Source: Nitrosomonas sp.
GTDB taxonomy: Bacteria; Pseudomonadota; Gammaproteobacteria; Burkholderiales; Nitrosomonadaceae
Reading direction: 5' to 3'
Length of the DNA stretch: 64,000 nt
NCBI GenBank assembly: GCA_016703745.1
Contig: JADJBK010000006.1
Location: 1,178,001 to 1,242,000 of the forward strand
How positions within the stretch are numbered: the first letter of the stretch is position 1; each line of letters starts with the position of its first letter. The translations under genes were made by a program, and so were the position numbers. Positions 52,436 through 60,482 of this stretch are shown piece after piece. The notes beneath the pieces are model-generated. The model made no database searches. It saw only the letters and a list, made by a program, of their open reading frames with translations, and was not told the origin of the DNA.

Positions 52436-53603
52436 CTTTTATCTGGCCTGGCGTTATTTACGTTATCACCGGCTGCGAACCTTACTGCTGGTTGCCTCCC
52501 TTTCCCTGATCGGGTTTGTGCCTGCTGCACTGAATCAATTACTTGATGAGAGCCAGCGGCAATTGATGGCGCGCGCGGATTCAACACCACTTATCATTGG
52601 TGCGCGCGGCAGTCGCATGGATCTCGTCATGAACGCACTTTATTTTTCAAATGATTTTCCCACGCCGCTGGCCGCAGGGACAACCGGACGCGTGATGGAT
52701 TCAGGACTGGCGGACGCCATTCCCCTGCACGTGCGCTTCAAAACACGGCTTGCGCCCATTGTCGGCACCACGCTCGATTATTTCGATTTTCGTGGACTGG
52801 CCATCCGTGATGGCCGCCAGCTCGGCATGTTAGGGGAATGCGTAGTTGGTGGTGCGCTCGCCGAAAAATACAATCTCAAACCGGGAGACCACCTGATTTC
52901 AGCCCCGCAAGATCTGTTTGACATGGCAGGCGTCTATCCGCTGCGTATGTCGGTGGTGGGGGTACTGGAAAAGAACGGTTCACCCGATGATGAGGTCACA
53001 TTTGTGGATATCCAGACTGCATGGGTGATCGATGGACTCGGGCATGGGCATCAGGATATCGAGGCAATCAAGGATAACGCCCTGTTGCTTGAATCCAGGG
53101 ATAACACCAGGCGAGCCAGTCAGAAACTCGATTACTACAATGAAATTACCGAACAGAATATTGATTCATTTCACTTTCATGGTGATCCGGATACGTTTCC
53201 GCTCACCGCCGTGATTGTGCTGCCGCATAACGAAAAATCGGCAGCATTATTGAAAGGACGTTATCTGACGGCGGACAATGCTCAGTTGATTGCCACTCCC
53301 GAAGTCATCCATGAGTTACTGGAAAATATTTTTCGCATCAAGCGGCTTATGGATGCGATTATCCTGGTGGTCGCCGTGGCGATGGGACTGTCGGTCATTC
53401 TTATTTTTTTACTGTCGCTCCGGCTGCGTGCTCGCGAAATCGAGACTGTATTCAACCTTGGCGGCAGCCGCTCCATGGTGGCACAATTGATCATGGCTGA
53501 GATTGTATTAATCGTGCTTTTGACTACTGCGGTTTGCATACTGCTTTTAGGGTGGCTAGACAGCCAATCCAGCGATTGGGTCAGGTATTTGCTAATCCAG
53601 TAA
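52425..53603 (+). CDS. FtsX/MacB-type ABC permease
   Basis: From the ATG at 52425 (MIDSFYLAWRYLRYHRLRTL) the protein has 392 residues. The layout is FtsX-like: one N-terminal helix (LLLVASLSLIGFVPAAL), a large periplasmic domain with LIIGARGSRMDLVMNALYFS and LAEKYNLKPGDHLISAPQDL, and C-terminal helices (AIILVVAVAMGLSVILIFLL, MAEIVLIVLLTTAVCILLLG). The last helix pair is shorter than in MacB. It follows the ATPase within one operon. The LVMNALYF block is shared by permeases I recall next to zinc-linked genes, but no substrate is proven. Confidence 0.88.
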   Translation: MIDSFYLAWRYLRYHRLRTLLLVASLSLIGFVPAALNQLLDESQRQLMARADSTPLIIGARGSRMDLVMNALYFSNDFPTPLAAGTTGRVMDSGLADAIPLHVRFKTRLAPIVGTTLDYFDFRGLAIRDGRQLGMLGECVVGGALAEKYNLKPGDHLISAPQDLFDMAGVYPLRMSVVGVLEKNGSPDDEVTFVDIQTAWVIDGLGHGHQDIEAIKDNALLLESRDNTRRASQKLDYYNEITEQNIDSFHFHGDPDTFPLTAVIVLPHNEKSAALLKGRYLTADNAQLIATPEVIHELLENIFRIKRLMDAIILVVAVAMGLSVILIFLLSLRLRAREIETVFNLGGSRSMVAQLIMAEIVLIVLLTTAVCILLLGWLDSQSSDWVRYLLIQ

Positions 53604-53645
53604 CGACATCATTTCTACATTATTTGATTAAACGGGGAAAATGAA

Positions 53646-54587
53646 ATGCAAACTTACGAAATCTATCCTACTCACCGATTCGGTCAGTTCTGGAAATCTC
53701 ACGCCTCAATCGCATTATTTTTGATACTGACATTTGCCATGTTACCCATGCAAACAGCTATGGCAGGGAACCTAAAAGTAGCGGTAAGCAACTATCCACT
53801 TCAGTATTTTGCGCAGAGAATAGGTGGAGACAAAATTACAGTCAGCTTTCCGGCACCTGCCACGGTCGATCCAGCTTTCTGGCGCCCAGGACAAAGTGCA
53901 TTGTCAATTTACCAACAAACCGACTTGATCTTCGTCAATGGGGCGGGATATGAGAAATGGGTGCAACGCACTTCTTTACCAATACGTAAACTGGTTAACA
54001 CCTCAAAAGTGTTTACCGCACAATATATTTATGAAGAGGATGCCATTGTACATTCCCATGGAGATGCAGCACCCCACTCGCATGGTGATACGGCATTCAC
54101 TACCTGGCTGGATTTTGATCAGGCAATCTTGCAGGCACAGGCCATCTATGAAACGCTGAAACAGAGACAACCGGCCGATGCCGACCTGTTTGCTGCAAAT
54201 TGGTCCACTCTTCTGAGAGATATGCGTGCACTGGACGAGCAAGCCAGAGAAATTGTCGCACGTGCGCCCGATCGTTTTTTGATAGGCTCTCATCCTGTCT
54301 ATCAGTACCTGGCCCGCCGTTACCAAATCCCAATGGCAAGCCTGCACTGGGAGCCGGACATGGCACCCGCAGCTGGAGATTGGCGTGCTCTGCAAGCGAT
54401 CATCGATAACAACCCATCGCACTCAATGCTGTGGGAAGATGAGCCTCTAAACGAAACCACACGGAAACTGAAAGAAATGGGCATTAACAGCCTGGTTTTT
54501 TCCCCTTGCGCCAATGTTCCCGAGTCCGGTGACTGGCTTACCGTGATGCAGCAAAATTTGCAAAATCTGCAACGCGCCTATCAGTAA
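53646..54587 (+). CDS. ZnuA-like metal-binding protein with atypical site
   Basis: A 313-residue periplasmic protein with a signal peptide ending at TAMA-GNLKVAVSNYPLQYF. The fold blocks of the ZnuA/cluster-9 family are present: FAQRIGGDKITVSFP, TDLIFVNGAGYEKWV, a His-rich loop HSHGDAAPHSHGD, RFLIGSHPVYQYLARRYQI and WEPDMAP. Of the usual three metal His, the first (in HxYxxxPSD) is replaced by DPAFWRPGQS and the second (in HIWL) by TTWLDF; only the third (SHPVYQYL) remains. It is linked to an FtsX permease rather than a ZnuB channel, 42 bases downstream. It may be a zinc sensor or carrier protein rather than an importer's receptor. Confidence 0.85.
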   Translation: MQTYEIYPTHRFGQFWKSHASIALFLILTFAMLPMQTAMAGNLKVAVSNYPLQYFAQRIGGDKITVSFPAPATVDPAFWRPGQSALSIYQQTDLIFVNGAGYEKWVQRTSLPIRKLVNTSKVFTAQYIYEEDAIVHSHGDAAPHSHGDTAFTTWLDFDQAILQAQAIYETLKQRQPADADLFAANWSTLLRDMRALDEQAREIVARAPDRFLIGSHPVYQYLARRYQIPMASLHWEPDMAPAAGDWRALQAIIDNNPSHSMLWEDEPLNETTRKLKEMGINSLVFSPCANVPESGDWLTVMQQNLQNLQRAYQ

Positions 54588-54836
54588 GTGATACCCCCGG
54601 AAGAAATACCTTAACGCAAGCTGATTGAGGAACAGCGACGCTGGGCGCATCAGCTGTCCGGTATATATTTCCGGAATCAAGTCAAAAGATCGCCCAGTTT
54701 CTGAAGGATATTGTGTTACAGACTGCCATCTATTTCTGATGGCAAATTGCGCTGACAGCATGATTTCCTGTCAGGCAAGACGAGGGGCTGAAAAGAGCTT
54801 GATCACTTATGCAGCAAAGTTACGCAATAAAATACG
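54588..54836. other. Intergenic between ZnuA-like gene and tRNA-Leu
   Basis: No gene is seen. A 7-bp hairpin TGCCATC/GATGGCA (54722-54742) lies between the convergent units, without a clear T-run on either side. Downstream of secG and tRNA-Leu other bacteria of this group often continue with nuo genes; none are here. Confidence 0.4.
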
Positions 54837-54921
54837 TGGTGCCGACGGCGAGAATCGAACTCGCATAGCTTTCGCCACCGCCCCCTCAAGACGGCGTGTC
54901 TACCAATTCCACCACGTCGGC
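54837..54921 (-). tRNA. tRNA-Leu (anticodon GAG)
   Basis: An 85-nt class II tRNA with acceptor GCCGACG/CGTCGGC, D-arm GTGGAATTGGTAGACAC, anticodon loop TTGAGGG (GAG, reads CUC/CUU), a long variable arm, T-arm GAGTTCGATTCTC and encoded CCA. It follows secG on the same strand. Confidence 0.97.
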
Positions 54922-54960
54922 AAGATTACACTTCTAGCTAACCGTTGCTGGTATTAACGA

Positions 54961-55323
54961 TTATTCAGGAATTTGACCCGCTCTTGATGCAGCATCATCC
55001 ACTGGTTGAGGAATCTCATTATTTTTATCCGAGTTATCATCTAGTTCAGCTGATTCTGCACTGATTTTTTGCATTACGCTCTGATCTTTAGGGGCAGTTC
55101 CAGAAAAGTATGTCAGAGTCAGACTGGAAATAAAAAAAGTCGCGGCAGCTATCGCAGTCATTCTGCTTAAAAAATTAGCGGAGCCACTCGCACCAAATAA
55201 ACTTCCCGACGAGCCTCCACCAAAAGATGCCCCCATATCCGCACCCTTACCCTGTTGTAGCAAAACCAGAATAACGATGGCAGCGGCTACGATTATATGT
55301 AACGTCCAAACAAATGTTTCCAC
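54961..55323 (-). CDS. secG: Preprotein translocase subunit SecG
   Basis: A 120-residue protein with two hydrophobic helices (ETFVWTLHIIVAAAIVILVL, and MTAIAAATFFISSLTLTYF) around the family loop QQGKGADMGASFGGGSSGSL. The tail is acidic and hydrophilic. It stimulates SecYEG transport. It follows tpiA by 17 bases, the conserved tpiA-secG pair. Confidence 0.95.
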   Translation of the reverse strand: METFVWTLHIIVAAAIVILVLLQQGKGADMGASFGGGSSGSLFGASGSANFLSRMTAIAAATFFISSLTLTYFSGTAPKDQSVMQKISAESAELDDNSDKNNEIPQPVDDAASRAGQIPE

Positions 55324-55340
55324 AATTTCCTACCTTAGGA

Positions 55341-56099
55341 TTAATGTTGTGCAGCTTTGCAAATTGACAAAAAATCTTCTGCTACCAGTGAAGCTCCGCC
55401 AATCAATCCACCATCAATATCCGGCATGGCAAATAACTCTCCGGCATTATCGGCTTTTACACTACCACCATAAATAATTCTAACGTTCCCGGCAATTTGA
55501 TTATCGCTGACCGCTATTCTATTACGAATAAACCCATGAACATCCTGGGCTTGCTGCGGAGTTGCCGTTTTTCCAGTTCCGATGGCCCAGACTGGTTCGT
55601 AAGCTATCACTGCATTTGCCAATGCTTTCACACCGGTTAATTCAATTACCGCATCCAACTGCCGGGCAATGACATCTTCTGTCTCTTCCGCATCACGCTG
55701 CGCCAAAGTCTCTCCAACACAGAGAATGGGTACCAGTTCAGCCGTTTGTGCAGCTTTAAACTTTTCGGCAACCAACTGATTGCTTTCACCAAACAACGCT
55801 CTTCTTTCTGAATGCCCGACGATTACAAATCGCACACCAAAATCGACCAGCATACTGGCAGATACCTCACCTGTATATGCGCCGTGACTATACTGACTGA
55901 TATTTTGCGCTCCCCACGCCAAACGGGTGGCGTTAAGTAGAGTTTGAACTTGGTTCAGATAAGGGAAAGGTACGCAAACCGCGCAATCAACTCCATCCAG
56001 AGAATTAATTCCCGCGACTACCGCAGTTAATAAGGATTCATTTTCCCCCAGGCTCCCATTCATTTTCCAGTTACCTGCTACCAACCCGGTTCGCATCAT
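55341..56099 (-). CDS. tpiA: Triosephosphate isomerase
   Basis: A 252-residue TIM barrel with catalytic residues in VAGNWKMNG (Lys), FVIVGHSERRALFGE (His) and VIAYEPVWAIGTGKTA (Glu), and the phosphate loop RIIYGGSVKADNAGELF. The enzyme interconverts glyceraldehyde-3-phosphate and dihydroxyacetone phosphate in glycolysis and the Calvin cycle. ATG at 56099 is preferred (GAGGAT at 8 bases); an upstream in-frame TTG and a second ATG are possible. Confidence 0.97.
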   Translation of the reverse strand: MMRTGLVAGNWKMNGSLGENESLLTAVVAGINSLDGVDCAVCVPFPYLNQVQTLLNATRLAWGAQNISQYSHGAYTGEVSASMLVDFGVRFVIVGHSERRALFGESNQLVAEKFKAAQTAELVPILCVGETLAQRDAEETEDVIARQLDAVIELTGVKALANAVIAYEPVWAIGTGKTATPQQAQDVHGFIRNRIAVSDNQIAGNVRIIYGGSVKADNAGELFAMPDIDGGLIGGASLVAEDFLSICKAAQH

Positions 56100-56151
56100 C
56101 AATTAATATCCTCAATCATTTAGGCTATCTGATTCACAAAATTTGGAGATG

Positions 56152-56229
56152 CTACTCGCGAATCTCGATTGCGTCAATGCCTACTTTCGCCCCGTAACGT
56201 TTCGCTTGTGGCATTAAACGGTGCGTCAT
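56152..56229 (-). other. Short conserved-looking frame, possible gene fragment
   Basis: A 25-codon frame upstream of tpiA reads MTHRLMPQAKRYGAKVGIDA and ends in IEIRE. The wording looks like the C-terminus of a real protein, but upstream in frame there is a TAA and no further similarity. I cannot name it. Confidence 0.25.
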
Positions 56230-56281
56230 ACCGAGATGCCGAAAAATGAATTACGATTTGAAGAAATCAAAAATATCCTGA

Positions 56282-57757
56282 TTATCGCTGTGTATGCGAA
56301 GCCAGGGAAGGGTTCCATTCCATGATCTGGTCACGTCCACCATGTTTGGCCGCATACAGCGCGCAATCAGCTGCATCCAGCATGGCGCGCTCATCCTCAA
56401 AGGATTTTTCACGATCCATATTAACTACCAGACCAATTGAAGCGGTCACTTTAACGATATGGCCACTGTCCAGTTTATAAGCAATCTCCTGAATATTTTC
56501 CTGGATTCTTGTCAACAGATGGCGAGCATCATTAATCGATGTACTGGGCAGAATCAACGCAAACTCTTCGCCACCATAGCGACACAGCACATCCGTTTGC
56601 CTGATCTGCGCAGATATGACTCTAACGATTGCCACCAGAACACCATCGCCGGCGATATGGCCATGGGTATCATTGACAGCTTTGAAATGATCAAGGTCGA
56701 TCATGGCCAGCGCCAGTGGCGCCTCTTGCTGGCAGGAAAACAGAAATTCACTGCGCAGCGTGTCATCGAAATAGGAACGGTTGTGCGCACCGGTCAAACC
56801 ATCATGCTGCACCTTATTTTCCAGCTCGCGTATTTTGATGAGTGTGCGTGTTGTCAGGAGTTCACGTGCTTCATCAACCAGATCGCTTAGCTGATTGGGA
56901 CTGAGAATGGAAATAGCAAACAATTCCTCGACATGCTGCAGCTCGTTCCTCATATCTTCCAGCACTTCCATTAATGCAAATTGATCGAGCCCCAGGCTGC
57001 TATAAGTTACGTCAGTTGCTATTTTAATTTTTGCTTCATCGCCAGGTGTCAGAAAATATTCGGTAATGCTGCCTGATGCGGCAACGCATTCGTTGATACC
57101 AGGTTGATTCGATCCAGCCACATGATGGCTGCGTTTACATGCTTCAATGATATAGGTCGGCAACTTCCAATGCGCCAGTAACGCTCCACCCAGCTCATCG
57201 TGACCAAGTCCAAACTGCTTACGTTCCATGTTATACATTTCTTCATGGCTGGTGGCAGCAGCTATGATCCTCGAATAGTCCTCATGTACTAGCGCAAAGA
57301 AAGCAAGAATACCGATATCCTGTAATAATGCCGCCAGGAAAAGATCATCCAGCAATCTATCCATACCCAGCCGCTTGCCCAATGCGCGGCAAGCCAGCGC
57401 GGAAGTAATCGACCGGCGCCAGAACAACCCGCTGCTGACAGGGTTCAGCATATTTCGGGATTGTTTCATCAATGAATCGGTCAGCGAAAATGACAATGCA
57501 ATTGTCATCACTCCATGCATACCGAGAATATTGACTGCCTGACCGATATTGCTGATCGGATGACGAGATTTGTACAGCGGCGAATTGGCGGTTTTGACAA
57601 TTTTGACGGCCAGCGCAGGATCGAGCGAGATATAATGGTTGATCTGATTAAGATTGGTATCGAACCTGCCCGCAAGATCGATGATTTTCATGGCGATCGA
57701 GGGTAGACTGGGCAATTTGGTGCAGAACCGTAACTGGGAGAGCAAAGTATCTTTCAT
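56282..57757 (-). CDS. HDOD-GGDEF protein, probable diguanylate cyclase
   Basis: A 491-residue protein. The N-terminal HDOD domain (about residues 10-210) shows LPSIAMKIIDLAGRFDTNLN, ISLDPALAVKIVKTANSPLY and a metal-site-like segment LFLAALLQDIGILAF. The C-terminal GGDEF domain (about 325-480) has the active site CRYGGEEFALILP and the inhibitory I-site RQTD five residues before it, plus IDLDHFKAVNDTHGH. It should make cyclic di-GMP under product control; the HDOD part probably senses a partner. No transmembrane segment is seen. It is divergent to pepA. Confidence 0.9.
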   Translation of the reverse strand: MKDTLLSQLRFCTKLPSLPSIAMKIIDLAGRFDTNLNQINHYISLDPALAVKIVKTANSPLYKSRHPISNIGQAVNILGMHGVMTIALSFSLTDSLMKQSRNMLNPVSSGLFWRRSITSALACRALGKRLGMDRLLDDLFLAALLQDIGILAFFALVHEDYSRIIAAATSHEEMYNMERKQFGLGHDELGGALLAHWKLPTYIIEACKRSHHVAGSNQPGINECVAASGSITEYFLTPGDEAKIKIATDVTYSSLGLDQFALMEVLEDMRNELQHVEELFAISILSPNQLSDLVDEARELLTTRTLIKIRELENKVQHDGLTGAHNRSYFDDTLRSEFLFSCQQEAPLALAMIDLDHFKAVNDTHGHIAGDGVLVAIVRVISAQIRQTDVLCRYGGEEFALILPSTSINDARHLLTRIQENIQEIAYKLDSGHIVKVTASIGLVVNMDREKSFEDERAMLDAADCALYAAKHGGRDQIMEWNPSLASHTQR

Positions 57758-58048
57758 TCAGCGCCTGTCGTTATTGGAGTGGCAAATAAAACCCGCCAAC
57801 CCGGTTTTTTGTTATTCCTTTCCCGTGGTTGCAAATAGAATCTATTTTATCCAAAACAATTCGTCACGGTAATTGAAACAAACAGATAAAACGAGGTTAT
57901 TTGATCAGAAACACATTTTGTTGAGACGCATACTTACTGAAGTAACCGGGCAGACATCACCATATATCACCATATTGACAAGCCCTCACCCCGTTGTATT
58001 CTTTATTAAAATTTTTTCATCATCAAACAATAAACAACAGGAGCATCA
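57758..58048. other. Divergent promoter region of the HDOD-GGDEF gene and pepA
   Basis: No gene is seen in these 291 bases. An AGGAG ribosome site for pepA lies at its right end. I could not assign promoters on either strand with confidence. Confidence 0.4.
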
Positions 58049-59545
58049 ATGGAATTTATTACCAAACCCGTTAATCTGGATAAATACCAGGGGGACAGCC
58101 TTGTGGTGGGTGTATTTGAGTCTCGCAAACTGACCGAAGCCGCCAAAATACTGGATGAAGCTTCAAATGGTTATTTAAGTAAACTGCTCGCGCAGGGTGA
58201 TATGAACGGCAAAATTAATTCCACATTGCTACTTCATCATGTGCCAAATATTAACAGTAAACGGGTGTTGCTGGTGGGACTGGGCAAGGAAAAAACAATC
58301 GGCGAGAAAGCGTTTACCACCGTGATCAGTTCGGCATTCAAGGCACTGCATCAGACCGGCGCGAAAGACGTTTGCTTTAGTCTCGCCAATTTAACCGTCA
58401 AAAAACGAACAATAGAATGGCGTGTGCTGCAGATCGTCCTGCTCGCGCAGGCAAGCATCTATCGCTTCAATCGCCTTAAAAGCACTGCAGAAACCAAAGC
58501 GCCCGTGCTGGCAAAAGTCATTTTTCCACTGGAGGACAAAGCCGATTTGCCAGCAGTAGAAAACGCGTTACAACAGGGGATAGCCACCGCTTGTGGCATG
58601 AATGTGGCCAAGGATCTGGGCAATCTTGCTCCTAACATCTGCACACCCGGTTATCTGGCTGAGCAAGCAAAAAACATGGCCAAAATCTATAAGCTGAAAT
58701 GTACCGTCCTTGATGAAAAAGACATGGAAAAGCTCGGTATGGGAGCATTGCTGGCGGTCGCACGTGGCAGCCAGCAACCAGCCAAACTGATCGTACTCGA
58801 ATATTACGGCCGGGAAAAAACCGACAAACCGGTGGTACTGGTTGGCAAGGGGATTACGTTCGATACCGGCGGTATTTCAATCAAACCCGCCCCGGACATG
58901 GATGAAATGAAATACGACATGAGTGGCGCTGCAAGTGTGTTAGGTACGCTCACCGCCGTGGCTGAGATGAAGCTGCCCATCAACGTAGTCGGCATCATTC
59001 CCGCAGCAGAAAACATGCCGGATGGCCAGGCAAGCCGGCCTGGTGACGTGGTAACCACCCTGTCAGGTCTCACGGTTGAAATCCTGAATACCGATGCGGA
59101 AGGCAGACTTGTGCTATGCGATGCCCTAACCTATGCGCAACAGCAGTACAAACCTGAAGCGATCATCGATATCGCCACTCTGACGGGCGCGTGTGTAATT
59201 GCGCTTGGTCACTATGCCACGGGTTTATTTGGTAATGATGAGTCGCTCAATCAGGCCCTGCTGCAAGCGGGCGAACAAACCTATGACCGAGCCTGGCAAT
59301 TGCCGCTGTGGGAAGAATATCAAGACTTGCTGGATAGTAATTTTGCCGATATCGCCAACATTGGCGGAAGATGGGGCGGCGCTGTTACAGCAGCTTGTTT
59401 CCTGTCAAGATTTACCGAAAAATGCCACTGGGCCCACCTCGATATTGCCGGTACCGCATGGAAGTCTGGTAAAGAAAAAGGCTCTACTGGACGACCCGTG
59501 CCCCTGCTGACCGAATTCCTGGTCGCGCGTGCCAGGCGGAACTGA
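58049..59545 (+). CDS. pepA: Leucyl aminopeptidase (M17)
   Basis: A 498-residue cytosolic aminopeptidase. The catalytic domain has VGKGITFDTGGISIKP (metal Lys/Asp), YDMSGAASVLGT, and the M17 signature NTDAEGRLVLCDAL with its Asp and Glu ligands. The N-terminal macro-like domain precedes it. PepA also acts as DNA-bending factor in E. coli. The holC start lies 17 bases after the stop, followed by valS as in E. coli. Confidence 0.97.
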   Translation: MEFITKPVNLDKYQGDSLVVGVFESRKLTEAAKILDEASNGYLSKLLAQGDMNGKINSTLLLHHVPNINSKRVLLVGLGKEKTIGEKAFTTVISSAFKALHQTGAKDVCFSLANLTVKKRTIEWRVLQIVLLAQASIYRFNRLKSTAETKAPVLAKVIFPLEDKADLPAVENALQQGIATACGMNVAKDLGNLAPNICTPGYLAEQAKNMAKIYKLKCTVLDEKDMEKLGMGALLAVARGSQQPAKLIVLEYYGREKTDKPVVLVGKGITFDTGGISIKPAPDMDEMKYDMSGAASVLGTLTAVAEMKLPINVVGIIPAAENMPDGQASRPGDVVTTLSGLTVEILNTDAEGRLVLCDALTYAQQQYKPEAIIDIATLTGACVIALGHYATGLFGNDESLNQALLQAGEQTYDRAWQLPLWEEYQDLLDSNFADIANIGGRWGGAVTAACFLSRFTEKCHWAHLDIAGTAWKSGKEKGSTGRPVPLLTEFLVARARRN

Positions 59546-59561
59546 TCCCAGTCCAGGTGAT

Positions 59562-59999
59562 ATGGTGACACGGGTGGATTTTTATACCGGTGCGGCGAAT
59601 AAATTACTGGTGGCCTGCCATCTTTGTGAAAAAGCTACGCAGCAAAAACTAAAAACGCGGGTTGATGTGGTTGATACCACGGTCGCCAACCAGCTCGACA
59701 AACTGCTATGGACATTCTCGCCAACCAGCTTCGTGCCGCATTGTTTGACAAGCGACGAGTTGGCGGAAGTGACCCCGGTGGTGCTGTGTATCGAGTTGCT
59801 GCGTACCGAGTCCACAAAGACTGATGTGACTCATTACGACGTCCTGCTCAATCTCAGCACTGAAATCCCACCCGGAGCAGAGATTGTAAAGCGCGTCATT
59901 GAAGTGGTCGATAAAACTGACATGGACAAGCAACTAGCGCGCAAACGCTATCGCTATTATCAGGCGCAGGGGTATGACATTCACCATCACTGTTTATAG
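59562..59999 (+). CDS. holC: DNA polymerase III chi subunit
   Basis: A 145-residue protein from the ATG at 59562 (MVTRVDFYTGAANKLLVACH), with the family blocks TRVDVVDTTVANQLDKLLWT, FSPTSFVPHCL, YDVLLNLSTEIPPG and KQLARKRYRYYQAQGYDIHH. The ATG has an AGGTGAT site. Chi links single-strand binding protein to the clamp loader. The pepA-holC-valS order supports the name. Confidence 0.93.
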   Translation: MVTRVDFYTGAANKLLVACHLCEKATQQKLKTRVDVVDTTVANQLDKLLWTFSPTSFVPHCLTSDELAEVTPVVLCIELLRTESTKTDVTHYDVLLNLSTEIPPGAEIVKRVIEVVDKTDMDKQLARKRYRYYQAQGYDIHHHCL

Positions 60000-60010
60000 C
60001 GACCAGATTC

Positions 60011-60400
60011 ATGACCGATAACAACGTCGAACAAATTGTCGAGCCTGAAGAAGATAGCCTGCTGCTTAAACTGGATATGATGCTGCAGCGCTATCAACAT
60101 GAAAATGTCTCACTCGTTCAGAAACAGCGGCCATCAATCGAGAGCAATCAGACCGCACAAGACGTCATAATCTCTGGACAGCAATCGCCACTGATATCCT
60201 CGTCTGAAAGTGAGGACATTCCACTGCTAATTGAAAAAGTAGAACTGACCGCAAATGATTGGCCTGCAGAAACCGGAATCTCCGACTTGTTATGTTTTGC
60301 CTTCGATCATGCCATCCGCGAAGCACAAATAAAACTGGATCCTCTCGCCAGAATAACCCTGCTGCAAGCACTGGCCAAACGCCTGCCCAAAAACTTTTAG
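60011..60400 (+). CDS. Conserved hypothetical between holC and valS
   Basis: A 129-residue acidic protein starting MTDNNVEQIVEPEEDSLLLK, with a Ser/Gln-rich centre and a more conserved-looking helical C-terminus (FDHAIREAQIKLDPLARITL, LQALAKRLPKNF). I do not recognise a domain. It lies 11 bases after holC and 82 before valS on the same strand, so it is in the same unit; a link to replication or clamp loading is only suggested by place. Confidence 0.7.
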   Translation: MTDNNVEQIVEPEEDSLLLKLDMMLQRYQHENVSLVQKQRPSIESNQTAQDVIISGQQSPLISSSESEDIPLLIEKVELTANDWPAETGISDLLCFAFDHAIREAQIKLDPLARITLLQALAKRLPKNF

Positions 60401-60482
60401 CTGGGAATACGCTTCTGACCGGAGATGAGCGGGTTATAATGCCCAGCTTTATTTCCGCAATTTAATTATTTGTTTGAGTATC

